Of a stretch of DNA of 64,000 bases, positions 20,571 to 33,400 are shown piece by piece. The notes beneath the pieces were generated by a model, which worked only from the letters and a program-made list of their open reading frames with translations, did not search any database and was not told the DNA's origin. Position 1 is the first letter of the stretch. Every line of letters starts with the position of its first letter. Origin of the DNA: Dromiciops gliroides (lineage: Eukaryota > Chordata > Mammalia > Microbiotheria > Microbiotheriidae). Where the stretch lies: contig NC_057866.1 in assembly GCF_019393635.1 (NCBI RefSeq), positions 1,871,001 through 1,935,000 of the forward strand. Reading direction: 5' to 3'. A program made the position numbers and the translations under genes.

Positions 20571-23500
20571 CTGGGGGCGGGGAGAGAAGGCACAGTCAGA
20601 ACCTCCCGTCCGAGGAGGCAGAACCCAGGCTTCCGCCTCCCTCCCTGCCCCACCAGACGTGCCCCCTGCTAGGCCGGTGCTCATACCGCCGGCTTTGAGG
20701 GCGGGCACAGGGGCCCCGGAGTATCTTCACTTGCTCAGTGCACACTGATGAGGCAGGCACTGGGCTAGGCGCTGGCGGCACCGAGAGGCCTGGCAGGCTC
20801 TGCGCTCTAGGAGCTCCCAACCACATTCCCCCAGGGCTGGCTCCCGTCATTCGGAGGTCTCCCTCCCGGGGCGTCAGCGGTCACTGTGCTGAGCACCCCG
20901 CTCTCCCCTCCTTGTCCTTTCACCCCTCTGGGCCTCACTGGGGCAGTCTGCCCTGTCCCAGAAGGAATTCGACATGGCCCGAGCCTCCCACAAGTGCCCA
21001 CAGCCAGACATCATCCCTTCAGAGGGCACTCGCTGCCCCTGTGGAGAGGCCAGGGTCTCTCCACTGGGACTCTCTTCCTCCTTCCAAGAGGGCCTCCCAC
21101 AGAGCCCGGATCCAGAGACCAAGCAAGCAGGAGCATCAGCATGGCCCCCTCCCATTTCTGTGGAAGCATCAGCTCCTGTAACACTAGGCTCCACACACTT
21201 GCTTAGAAGTGGGCTCAGCTCGGGGCCACCTCCTCCACGAAGCCCTTCCTAATCCCCCACTGATCAGTGCTCTCTTCCTCCTCAAACCTCTTTCTCTACT
21301 TCTCCGTGCACATGTGGCAGAGGGGAAGCTCTCTGGGGGCTGGGCCTGTGGTCTTTGCATTCTCCAAGGCCTGCACAGATTCCCCTCCCCCCGCCCCCCA
21401 CCGGGCTCATCATCCGCCCAGCCTGGTGCTGGTCTTAGCCAGGAGCCACCCCTGCAGACCAGGGACGAGAGGGCACCCAAAGGTCTCGGGAAAAGGAATG
21501 CTCCCAAGTGGGAGCAGCAGGGGAAGCTAAGCCTCCTTCTTTGGGGGCCGAGTGCCCCGGGGGCGGGATGCCTACCATACTTCGTGGGGAAGACGTCCTC
21601 GTCAGTAACCAGCTTCTGCACCGAGCTCATGACGAAGTCGACGTACTGGGGAGCCGTGCACTTGGTCTTCTTTCCCCGTTCATCATACCAGTAGTATTGC
21701 CTGCGGGGAGGGCGGGCCCAGAAAGTCACCAAACCCAGCAGCCACGCCCCCCAGGGTAGGGACGTTCTGATAGGCTAGGTGCCCTGGCTAGGAGGCTGGC
21801 GGCATGACCCGCTTCAGTCTCGGGCTCCCAGGCCCTGCCTCCTCTGGTCATCCAAAATTGATTAGGAGGTCAGCTAGGCCCCAAGACAACCCCTATCCAA
21901 TTTAACAAACGTGGATTAAGCACCTACTGTGTACAGGATTGGCTGGCTATACTAATAAGAAATGAACGTCCCTGCTCCCGCTCCGCTGCAACGTAATGCT
22001 GAGTGCAGGGGAAGACACAAACAACCCAAGGTCAAGTCAAACAACAGCCAAGAAAAGCCCAAGGCCTCCAGAACTAGGCCAGGTCAGCCCACGAGTCTGA
22101 CTTGCAGGCCTGAAATGCGGCAGCCTCCCACGCTGCTGTGCTCACTCTCGGTGAGCTAGGGACTGTCCCATCCTGACCCAGCCAAGCCAGGCTGCTTTGT
22201 CCCAGGCAGCGTTACCTGTCATGCTGCTGGCCCGCCTGCTGCACCGCCCTCCTCCCCTATTCCCTGGCCACAGCCTCGGCCTCAGCTGATGCTACCAGAG
22301 GTCTGGCACCCGCAGCTCCTCCCCGGCTCCCCTCCATGGTAACAGCACCCTTCCGCCTCCCCTGGGCTCGATCCCTGCTGCTGGGCAGGCCCTCTGCCCT
22401 CAGGGACTCAGGGCTGAGGAAGGAGAGCCCATTATTCAGGGGTCTGGGCTTTAAGGCTCTCCTCCTTGCACAGTAGACCCTTTATGGAGGTCACAGACAA
22501 GAGCTGCCCACTGGGAGGGGACACGTGATCCAGCAGCTCCAGAAGGGCAGAGATGTGCCTGTGCCCCCTCAGACACAGTGAGAACAAAACGTCAGCAAAG
22601 CCTGACTCCACCTTCCTCACTGCCTAGTGGGCCCCAGCACAGGTTCCCAGGAAGTCAGGGGCAGGCAAAGCCCTTACAGAGGAGTTCCACTGAGGCAGCT
22701 GGCAGCTGGAAGCCCAGGCCAGGGTCAGGGCCAGGGCCAGTCCCTCAGGACCTACTCCTGGTCTGAAGCCTCCTAAGGATTCTCAGCAAGGAAGGAAGGC
22801 CCAGGCTAAGGCTCGGTGTCCTCAGTGACACCCAAGCTGTGGTGTCAGGCCTCTGGTTGAAAGGCTTTGAACCAGCTCTTCGTGGCTAAGCAAACATGGC
22901 CAAGCCTGGGCTTGATGAGCCTCAGTTTCCTCCCCTCTAAAGTGGGTATAACCTTCACCCAAATGAACACAGGTCATGGTGGTAACAGCGCTCAGTTCCA
23001 TAGCACCGGAAGGTCTGCTGTGGCACCCTCTAGAAATGGATCTCCATGCAATGGATGAAGAACCAAATCTAACACGATCAGATTCACTCCTCTACTCTCT
23101 GCTCTTTGCTGGGGGGGAATTCTACACACCTGCTTAGACTGTCACCTCTCAGGGCAGAAATGCTGCTCACCACTGGAGCCACCCTAATGGAATGGTCAAA
23201 GGGGTAGCCAGTGGAGATGGTGAGCACTTGAAGCCCAAGCTGGATAGTGGTCCCATTTGTGATATCGTGCCCAAGTCAGGTGTGGCTGGATTGGCTCTGG
23301 CCTGGCCAGGTGAGGTCCTGTGGAGCTCTCAGATCCGGGGCAGGGGGGCTCCTTTTTAGCCTCACCCCCTGACACACGCTCAGTATTCTGGAAGGCTCTA
23401 ATAAAGATCTATCGACAGATGTGAAGATTCTGAGCAAAGTGAAAACTGGGTGAAAGTAACCCTCTTTCCTTCATCAGTGTAAAGTTCCCAAGAAACAGAA

Positions 23501-26027
23501 CCAGGAGGTGAGACCACCTTCCCTGTCTTAATGAGCATGGAGAGCCCAGTACACCCATTTTGAAGACGGCAGAAGCGAAAGGTCTTGCTCTCTGTCACAG
23601 AGCAAGTCAGTGGCAGGGTCAGAGATGGCCAGAGTTGAAGGGCCACCATCCCCCAATGCAACACCCAATTCTACTATTCAGAAGTGATCTGCGGCACACC
23701 TGCCTCCTGCCTGCGGGGCCAGGGCTCTCTTCACTCCCACACCTAGCTAGGCCCAATGCTACCAAAGCTATAGTTCGGCCAGCCTGGTGGTGGGTGGATC
23801 AATGCTGCTTCCTCCTCGGGCCTTTTTCAGGAACGGATGTGCAAGTGAGGCTTCCTAAAGGCACGTGTGAGAGGGCTGGTAGAGGACTATCATCCCCCAA
23901 GGCCCTGCTCCAGCTGGCAGGCTTAGTCAGTTCCTTTAGGTGGTTCATCTACAGGGTTGGTCCTTTTCATTCTTTCTAGAGTCTACCCTGAAGGTGGCAG
24001 GGCTGGAGCAGAGATGCAAGGTGGGTGGCCCATGCTCCCAGTTGTGTGAATTCTAGAATTAACTGGGCCTCATCCAGCTTCAAGGCAAGAAACAGGAGCT
24101 CTCTATAACCTGAACACTCCTTGGGTCCAGCCCAACTGCAAGGGCCACAGCACAGGAGACCACAGGAACATGATGTACCTGAACCTTGCTTATTTACTCT
24201 TGGTGACTTTTGGTCAGTTGAGTGTACCCCATGGCTGCAACTGAGGCCTTGGCCCTCACGGAGATACAGGCTGACACTCTTATGAAGAGTAACAGAGACA
24301 CCTACCCCCATCTTCTCCAACACACCAGCCCACTTCCTAGTACCTCCAGTCTCACCCTCATACTGTCCCTCTGTTGATGGGCACCTTCTTTCCTCACCAA
24401 AGCCCTTTCTTCCCAATCAGTACTGTGCAGGGCAACACCACCTAATTCCCCAGGTTCCAAATGTAGGTGTCATCCTGGACTCCTCACTCTCTGACTCCCC
24501 TCAAATCCCATAGGATGCCAAGGCCTGTCAGTCTCACCTCTGCTGTAACTTTTGTCAGTTTCACCTCTGCTGTAACTTTGGTCAGTTTCACCTCTACAGC
24601 ATTTCTGGTCAGTTTCACCTCTGCTGTAACTTTTGTCAGTTTCACCTCTACAGCATTTCTGGTCAGTCTCACCTCTGCTGCATCTCCCCAATACAGCTCT
24701 TCTTCCCCCCCCCCATGCCTGGACTACTGCCACAGCCTCCTGGTGGGTCTCCCTGCCTGTTGTCTTGCCCATTCTAATCCACCCCTTTCTTAGGTAAAGG
24801 ACTGATCATGTCACACCCCTTCCCTCTATGACAGAATCCTCTATTTGGCTTTTAAAGCCCTTCACAACCTGGCCCCTTGATGCCTTTTCAATCCGGTTAC
24901 ACATACATGACTGCCCCCCCCCCACCCCTCCACAGACCACAGTTCAGCAACACTGGCCTCTTTGCTCCTCCTTCCCCATCATGTTCATTGGCTTCCCCTA
25001 TACCTGGGATGTTCTCTCTCCTGGGCTTTCCTGCCCCTGTATCCCCAAGTTTCCTCTCTCCTTCCCCCAGCTGCATGTGCCTTCCCCTCATCTACCCTGT
25101 ATTAAGTATGTATACTCCTTGTTGTGTGCTTGTTTGTAGGGTGTGAGCTCCCTCGGGGCTGGGACCCCACTTCTGCCCATCTTCACCTCTTCAGTGCTCA
25201 GCACATGGAAAACACTCAACAAGGCTTGTTGATGGAGTCAGTTCCACCTAAACACCATCTTCTTGCACAAGGGAGGTGAGGCAGCTACTGACCTGATGTC
25301 AGAAGGTACAGCAAGAGGTCCCAGGGCTCCCTTGAAATTATAAGGTACTAGGGGCAGCTAGGTGGCGCAGTGGATAGAACACCGGCCCTGGAGTCAGGAG
25401 GACCCGAGTTCAAATCCAGCCTCAGACACTTAACACTTACTAGCTGTGTGACCCTGGGCAAGTCACTTAACCCCAATTGCCTCACTAAAAAAAAAAAGAA
25501 ATTATAAGGCACTGGAGACAGACGTGCTCATAGCCACTCCTCCCTCCTATGAACTGAGACAGCCCTGAAATAACCAGTGTCCTCCCACACATTCTGGGAG
25601 CAGAGCATGAAACTGCTGAGCCTCCCAAAGCACTTCTGGAAAGATGGTGGTAGAGGTAGCAGAGGAGTCCCATGGAAGCAGGGCTTAAACACAGCTCTTG
25701 CTACCCACCTATGCCTACTGGGAGAGCCCCATCACTTTAAGAAGGGAGTGCTTTAGGGGGCTACCCTGGGGCAGGGCATGGACCCAGCCACATCCTGATG
25801 TGCTTCCTGCCTCTGGGGAATGCGAGATCCCCAACCCCCAGAGATTACACCTGGGCCCCATTTCCCAGAATGTCTCGAATAATGTGATGCTTGACAGAGT
25901 CTACTGATCCATCACTCAATGTGGTAGCTTGTATTCCAGGCCTACTATGTGCCAACAGCCCTCTGAATGCAGACAGCACGTGCGCGCACACATATGCAGA
26001 TATGCAAACACACACTCGCGTACAAGT

Positions 26028-26069
<42 letters not shown>

Positions 26070-27449
26070 TCTCGGTTCTGTCCACGGCTGCTTAGTCAGC
26101 CTAGTGGTATCCAACCTAAAAATACCCTCCCCTGCCCTCAGGCCAGCTCTCAGAACAGAATCTTCAAGCAGGGAGAGGTCAGATGACCACTTGTGGGTGG
26201 CCTCTGGGTAACTGAGCCAAGGGGAGAGTAGCCCAGGGCCCTGGTGAAGGCAGGTCCCCAACTGGGCTGGCAATGTGGGCGTGTTTCTTGCACATGAAGG
26301 GAGTCAGATACATCAATGGATCCCTTCCTGTCTCTGCTGCTTGCCAGGTCTCAGTTCTTTTTTGTTTGTTTGTTTTTGGGGGGTGGGGGGCGGGCAATGA
26401 GGGTTAAGTGACTTGCCCAGGGTCACACAATAAGTGTCAAGTGTCTGAGGCCAGGTTTGAACTCAGGTCCTCCTGAATCCAGGGCCGGTGATTTATCCAC
26501 TGCGCCACCTCACTGCCCTGAGTCTGTTCTTTTAAGGTAACAGGTGGCTCTTAAGACCCAACAGTGTGTCTGTCACCTTTACACTCAGCAGCCTGAGCCT
26601 CCTTCGAAACCCAGCCACCGCAGCCGCCCGTCTTCCCCGACCACCCCCCCACCCCCCCCACCCCCGCCCAAGTCAGAGCCAGCAAAAGAGAGACTCCTTT
26701 TGGGCAGGGGCCTGTCTCAAGGTCTTGGCACAGGGGACTGGCTAGACCTGCTGGGTGTGGATGAGCCTGTGCCTAGGCTCACGGGCAGCCCCAGGCAGAC
26801 TAGGAGGCCTGAAGGAGGAGGCCCACACAGTGGGAATGATCCTGGAAATTTCTTTAAGATGGATAAGAGCCGGTTCTCCCTGACTGACCTGGCAAAGGTG
26901 AGATGAGTGCAGCTCTGCCTGGCTCTCCCCAGCCTATCAGGAAAGCTCACACTAAGTTAGCGGCAGGCAGGCTCCTTGAAGGGTCCTGAGACACTATGGC
27001 AGGGTCTGACTTTGACTGAGTTGGCTGCAGGGCAGAAGCCCTTGGGGCTCTCTCCCAAACCCCAAACAGGGACTAAAGGTGCCCTTGGGGCAGGGCTGCC
27101 CAGGAATCACTGGCCTAGCAGGGGAGTGGGAAGAATTTTAGTAAAGAGCTTGAACAATCTTGCAACTAGAAAGGTGGAGCAAATGCAGCAGGTAGAGAAC
27201 AAGAGCTGGGGTTCAAGCCTGGTATGGGGCACTCTGGGCTAGGCACCTGGCATAGAGTGGCCTTGGCATCCTGCCAAGACTATTGATGGTAGAGAAGCTG
27301 GCAACCTTCCTTGGAAGACAGCATGCCTCCTACCAAAGCCCCTCTGCCAAAGAATTCACAGGCACGGTTCCAAAGAGTCCCCAGATTAAACTGTGTCCAC
27401 ACACCCTCACAGACACGGACACGGACACGGACACGGACACGGACACACA

Positions 27450-27494
<45 letters not shown>

Positions 27495-30400
27495 GGGTTC
27501 TGAAGGTAACAACTGAGGTATCACCAATACAAGTTGGAGACAGGTCTTTCACCTTTGCTTTGTAAATCCCACCCAAATGCTCAAGAAAAACCCAACCATG
27601 AGCATGTCCTTAGCGAGAACCACGCCCCAGGTTTCCCAGTGCTCCCTCCTCAGCTCTGCCTCTCCTGACCCTTGTCCTCCTTCAAGGCCCATTTTAGGTG
27701 CGGCCCCTGTTCTGGGAAGCCCTACACCCCCCCCCCCCCGCTCCCAAGTGCTTCTGGTCTACCTTGGCTCCCCTTTCTGTCAAACTTGGATCTACTTTTC
27801 TACTAAATGTGTGTGAGAGGCAGAGTCGTCACCACTGTCCCATCTAAGGAGGAGCAAACTGAGGCTCTGTGAGACTGTGCAGCTGGTCCTTGGCCCCAAA
27901 GCCTGTCCAGGCTCTTTCACTGGTGCCGGCAGAGAATGCCACCCACTCCCCCCCTCCTCTAGTGCTTACTTCCCACAGTGTCGGGGACATGAGAGGGGCT
28001 TAGGTAGGAAATGCTTCTTGACATACACCGTAGCACACACATGGTAAGGAGTCACCACGCTGGTCTGAGATTTGCTCCTGCCATTCGTGCTGGTTGTCCC
28101 CTACCACATATGGGTCCCAGCAGGTGCACAGGCACAAACTTTAGCCTTAACAGCTACATCCCCATGGACTCTGAGGTGCTTCTTGGGAGAGAAGCAAGCC
28201 CTCCCCAGCCCCAGGGTCACAGGGTCACTCACGTGTTGCCCACGGCCATGGTCTGACAAGTATCTCCTGTGCAGAATTCGGAGATTGTGCTATACTGGAG
28301 GTTGATGTGGTGGAAGAAGGTAGTCGCTGGAAGAGAGAAGAGAAAACAGGAGTCCGAGTTCCCTGGGGTCGGGTCAGCCAGGGCCCGGCCTGGGGGTGGG
28401 TGAGGCAGCTCTGTTGCCCTGTGCCTTCGGCCGCCCACCACACTGGGGAGATAAACCCCTGACGAAGGCCGACTGTCCTGGAGGAATAACCAGGCGCTCT
28501 GAGCTCCAGGGGCTGCTATTCCTACCCCCCAGGGCCGCTCAGAGGCATCTAGCTAGGTCCTGAGCAGCTGCCATTCCAAGGCCAACCAGCAGCCCTGTCA
28601 CACCTTTCAGGTCCGATGCTCGGTGGCACCTCCAAGGGCCAGGACTAGACAGGGTCCTTACAAAGAGCCACGGGATCCCTAAATGGGAGCACTTCTCTTG
28701 CTCAGCGAGTCTGAACAAGAAAGCGCAGGCAGGCCCTGAGACAAGAACCCACCCACTCCTCTCTGCCGGGCATGTCCCTGCAGACCTGTGACCCCGCCCA
28801 GCAAGCCTCCCTCAGTGTCTGGGCCCATTGCTCAGCGCCACCATAAGGAGTGCTCCATCCAACCTCCAATCTCCTGCTCCACCCCTTGTTGTCCCCCCCA
28901 CAGCTGAGGTTCTGCCATGTCCCCCAAGCTCAGGCTGGGCCTTTAACCTGCAGTGTGACAGGAATCACACCGGGCCAAGCAGGGGTGACTCTGGCCTGGG
29001 GAGAGACAGGGGATACTCCCGGGATACACCTGGGATACACCTGGCACAGGCAGCAGCCCCTTGGGGCAGAACACAGCTCTGTCCGAAACGATACTCCCTT
29101 GGCTTGGCCTCTGTGCAGAGCTCAGAGGCAGAAGGAGCAGTGAAGCCCACTTTTGGAAGCCCTCCTTGGGGGCTTTCACTAACAACCCACGGGAGCCCAA
29201 ACCCAGGCGTCTCTCCGGGCGCAGGCTCCCTGCGTTATAGGAGCCAACAATCAGACTTCACTGTCTTGGAGTCTTGGGGAAGGGGCTAAGCAGAACTGAC
29301 ACGAACAGTGTGACCGGAAGTGCCCAAACTCTTGGACAGACTACCCCGCCCCCAGTCTGCTCCAAGTCAGCAGGGATAAGAGCAGTGAAAATGAGGCCAA
29401 CTCAGAGGGTCCCCCCATACCCACAAATGGACCTTCTGACCCAAGACCCCCCCGCTGGTCAGCGCCATGTCCCCAAAGGACTCAGTGCAGAACCGTAAGG
29501 AAGGACACACCCGAGGAGCTCACAGAACCCTGGGAAGCGAGTACCCTTCTTTCTCAACTCTGCCATAAGAGAGGGCTCACTTGGGGGGGGGGGGGGCACG
29601 AGGGTTTCAGAAAAGCAAAAGGCATCAAGTGAGGGCAAAGGAGTCCTGCAAGGTAGGGGGGAAGAGGACTCTGTGGCAGGGCCACTACCCTCTGCAAGCG
29701 GACAGGATGTGCCTCTTGTGGGAGGGCCACCTACTGTTGCTGGCCAGCCACTCGTTGAGGTCGATCTCCCGCGGCAGCATCACCAGCTCCTTGAATTCAA
29801 AGTCCGTAATTCTAGATTGGGTGTACTCTGGCTCCAGGTACAACTTCTTCTCTTCAGGGGCGGGCTTCTTCCCATTCGGCTTTGCCTTGGACTTCCTAGA
29901 GGGGGAGACAGGGGGCAAGAGAAGGTTACTGTCCAGCCGGTGAGCCAACGCGGCAGCCCTGGCCGGCCCGGCCCACCCTGAGGGGTTTGGAGGGAAGCCC
30001 TGGAAGTCTTAGGCCAAACCAAAGAGAGACCTTGGCTTTTAGGCTGCTGGTCCCTGCTCCAAAGCTCTGGGCCTTCGGATGATGGTGAGAGACAGAAGTG
30101 GAGTGACTGCAGGGCATACCCGGAGGCGGTTATGTGGGCTACAGTACTGCAAGTGACAAGTACCCCAACCACCCACAGGGCAGGCCCAGGGGTCACTGGG
30201 GAGCAGGAGACATGTAGCCCCCACCTGAAAAACCTCCCAGAAACCCAAGGCAGAACTGATGACTTGGGGCTGAGTCAGCCTCAGCCAGATGGATCTAGAG
30301 TCACCTGGCCCTTTGGGTGCCTCTAAGGAGAAGAGTGTCTCCTGAAGAGGGTGTGAAGAACATTCCAGCCCTCAGGCCTGGGCACTGGGCCGGGGGCCCT

Positions 30401-33400
30401 AGGCTCATGGGGGAGTATGGGCATTGCCGGTGGCCAGAGAGACGCCACCACCCCGCTGGTGGCATACAGGAATGCAGGCTACATCGAAGGTCCTTTCCCA
30501 TGACGGGCAGTGGGGATTTTCCCAAAAAATAAGCATTTCGTTTTTCCTCCCTCCCATGGGAAAACAGAAAGGCTCAACCCCTGTGACAAACACACCTGGT
30601 CAAGCCCTGACTGTGCACAGATAGGAGCCTGGGCTTCACCCCAACGCGGCAGAATGGGGAAGATGCAACAGGATGCTGCTGCCAAGGACAGGGTAACTGG
30701 CACCGCCCGCTCACCCATCCCAGTTGCCACTGCCTAGCTCAGCTCTCGGGCAGCTGGGGGCACCACAGTGTACAGCACTAGGAAGACACCCTTGGTCCAG
30801 CAGCTCTCACAGAGGACACTTCCTAACTAATGTGACTCTGGGCCACTCACCTCACCTGTCGGCCTCAGTTCTGTCCTCTGTAAAGTGGGGGTAATATGCC
30901 TGGAGGGGTTGATGAGCTGCAGACACCCCTTGCAGCTCTACATTTAGGACCCTGCTGAATGACCCCTGGGATCCAAAGGACCTTCCCTGTGCTCCCAGAA
31001 GTGCTCGGCAGCCCACTAGTCCTTCACAAGCGACTGCCACAAGACACTGAGGCATCATCGGGGAAAGGCGGCAGCCCAAGGCTTCCGGGCCAGGTGGCTG
31101 CAGGCCCTGCTGCGTCCTCCAGCGGCCCACAGTAGGAGGTCAGCGAGATCTCAGGGATGCTCACTGTGGGCTCACATCTCTCAGATCCAGGGACGGGCCA
31201 CCAGCAGATGGGACATAGTCCACACCTGTCCCTACACTGGCTCTTGTGCGTGCCCCAGTGGCCATCCCAGGGACAGTCTTGCCTGTGATGTCCATCTAGT
31301 CATCAATCAAGGAAGCTCCCAGGAAGCCCCTCTCCCCAAGGAGACCAAAAGACGGACCCACAGAGCACTTGCTGAAGGGGCCACTTGCACTCTGGCTCTG
31401 ACGGGGCAGTGTTGGGAAATGACCCGGGATCTCGCCTCCTCCGCTCACTCATTTCCAACTCCTCACCCACCGACGCCTTCTCTGAGGCATCCAAACCTGC
31501 CCACGTTCCCTCTGGGCCTCTCCCAGAAGCAGCGCTGGCCCTCATCGCTGCCCACCTCTCTCCTCGTACTCGGTCCCCAAACCCAACTTCCTCTTCTCCT
31601 GCAGCTCCCTCTCTAGTTGTCCAGTGCTCTCAGGTCTCCTCTGTGAAGGTCAGGCCTCTGCCTGCACGTGAGTCACACTCGGCCCTTCGCTCTCCCTTGC
31701 TCCCTCCTGACGTGACCCCTCCTCCAGTGTCACTGTCCCCCCTTCCTCAGACCTGCTGGGGCCCTAACAGCAACTCTACTTATTACTGATTTTCCCCCCA
31801 CTACCCTTCCTTTAGAAGACCATCTCTCTGTTGGGTATTTAAAGCCTATCACAATTAGGGCCCTTTGGGGAGTAGAGTTTACATCTTTGCATCCTGCTTA
31901 GCTATGTGACCCTGGGCCTCAATTTCCTTATCTGTAAAAGGCACTGCTTAGCACCCCTCCCTCAAGACACCCTCCCCCCTGACTCCCGAGCTACCAGCAG
32001 AGTGTGCGGCCGCAGGAACGGAGCGATGCCCAAATCAAAGGAACTTGTTTCTTCAAGCTCATCTGTGAGTGATTCTGACAGCGAAATGGACAAAAAGGCA
32101 AAGAGGAAAAAGCGAGCAATTCCAGAAAAACCCATAAAGAAGCAGAAGACAGGAGAAAGTTCTAAAGCACCAGCTTCATCCAAGCAAAGCAGCAGCCGAG
32201 ATGATCATAGGCTTCAGACTGGAAAAATGAGATATGTCAGTGTTCGGGACTTTAAGGGAAAAGTCCTCATTGATATTAGAGAACATTGGATGGATCAAGA
32301 AGGTGAAATGAAACCTGGTAGAAAAGGTATTTCTTTAAATCCAGAACAGTGGAGCCAGCTGCAGGAACGGACTTCTGATATTGGTGATGCAGTAAGAAAA
32401 CTAAAATCAGAGCCGTGTGATCAGCCTTCTTACATTGGCTTTTGTTTTTTAAACTATTTGTTTTCCAGGCTATCGTATATTTGGATTGCAAAACAATTTG
32501 TAAGATGAAACTTTTTTTTTAAATGTGCATTAAAAGTGTATTCTGAGTGAAAAAAGAAAAGAACCCCCCCCCCCCCCCCCCGTTGTTGCCTCTTCCCCTC
32601 TCTATCCTCAAGCAGAAGCTGGGAAGTTTTTAAGCTATATCCTAGACTTGTCTTCAAACATGCCTTCTCCCTCCCCCAACAGAATGGAAGGAGGGCAGAC
32701 TCTGCCTCCCTTTTGTCTCCCCACTGCCCAACGCACTGCCTGGACTTAATGTTTGTTGACAGTGGCACAAGACCTGGGCTCCAGGCCCAGTCCCTGTCAC
32801 TAATTAGCTGTGTGAACTTGTGCAAGTGACACCTGTTTCCAAGAAGGCACTTGGAATAAATGCTTTCAAAGGCTTGCTGCCCACTCAGATACCAAGATCT
32901 TTGTCAGATGGATGAGCTGCATTAAGTTACACTTCCCTCATTCCACACTTTTTACTTTAAAATTGGGGCCTCCCAAGCTGTCCCCACAACAGACCCCATG
33001 ACTGACTCCCACTTTCCCCCTTTTGCACTTGAGAGGCCCCAGGCTAGCCTGAGGCTAAAGCAGATTCTGTGTGGAAGATGCCCACACACTCCTGGGAATG
33101 CGGGCATTACACTGGAAACTTTTCAGGGCATGGATCAGGCCCAAGGACCAGTCTATCCGGAATCCACCCTCCTTATAGCCCCAGCTTTCAACTTTTAGCA
33201 AGGGAAGTGCTTAAGAGAAGTGATCTGCTCCGGGGTTCAACGATCAGCAGCAGCCCCCTTCAGCCCGTCAGTCTGCCTGCTTCAGGGTCTGGGAAGGGTG
33301 GCTCACAGCCAGAACACAGGCCCTTCCCACCTTCTGATCCTCATTTTGCAAATGGACAGACTGAGGTGCAAAGAAGGGAGGGGCTGGACCCAGACAGGCC

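Larger units (their letters stand above)
21701..28232 (-). other. MOB2 intron 3
   Basis: It holds an L2 relic with an internal minisatellite (24440-25240), two complete SINEs (25334-25513 and 26370-26520), microsatellites at 26025 and 27414, and MIR fragments near 21895 and 22900. The remainder is unique sequence without a recognisable gene. Confidence 0.7.

Noticed and set aside
20021-20653. 210-codon frame on the - strand
   Set aside because: It is another frame of MOB2 exon 5 and its 3'UTR. The MOB2 frame has the family match.
20275-20748. 157-codon alanine-rich frame on the + strand
   Set aside because: It is the antisense shadow of MOB2 exon 5.
24527-24690. CRISPR-like direct repeats
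   Set aside because: The units are adjacent without unique spacers, are diverged and sit in an L2 relic of a vertebrate genome.
31906-32025. Upstream extension of the SUB1 frame (40 codons)
   Set aside because: It is MIR and flanking text in the same frame by chance. The family start is the ATG at 32026.
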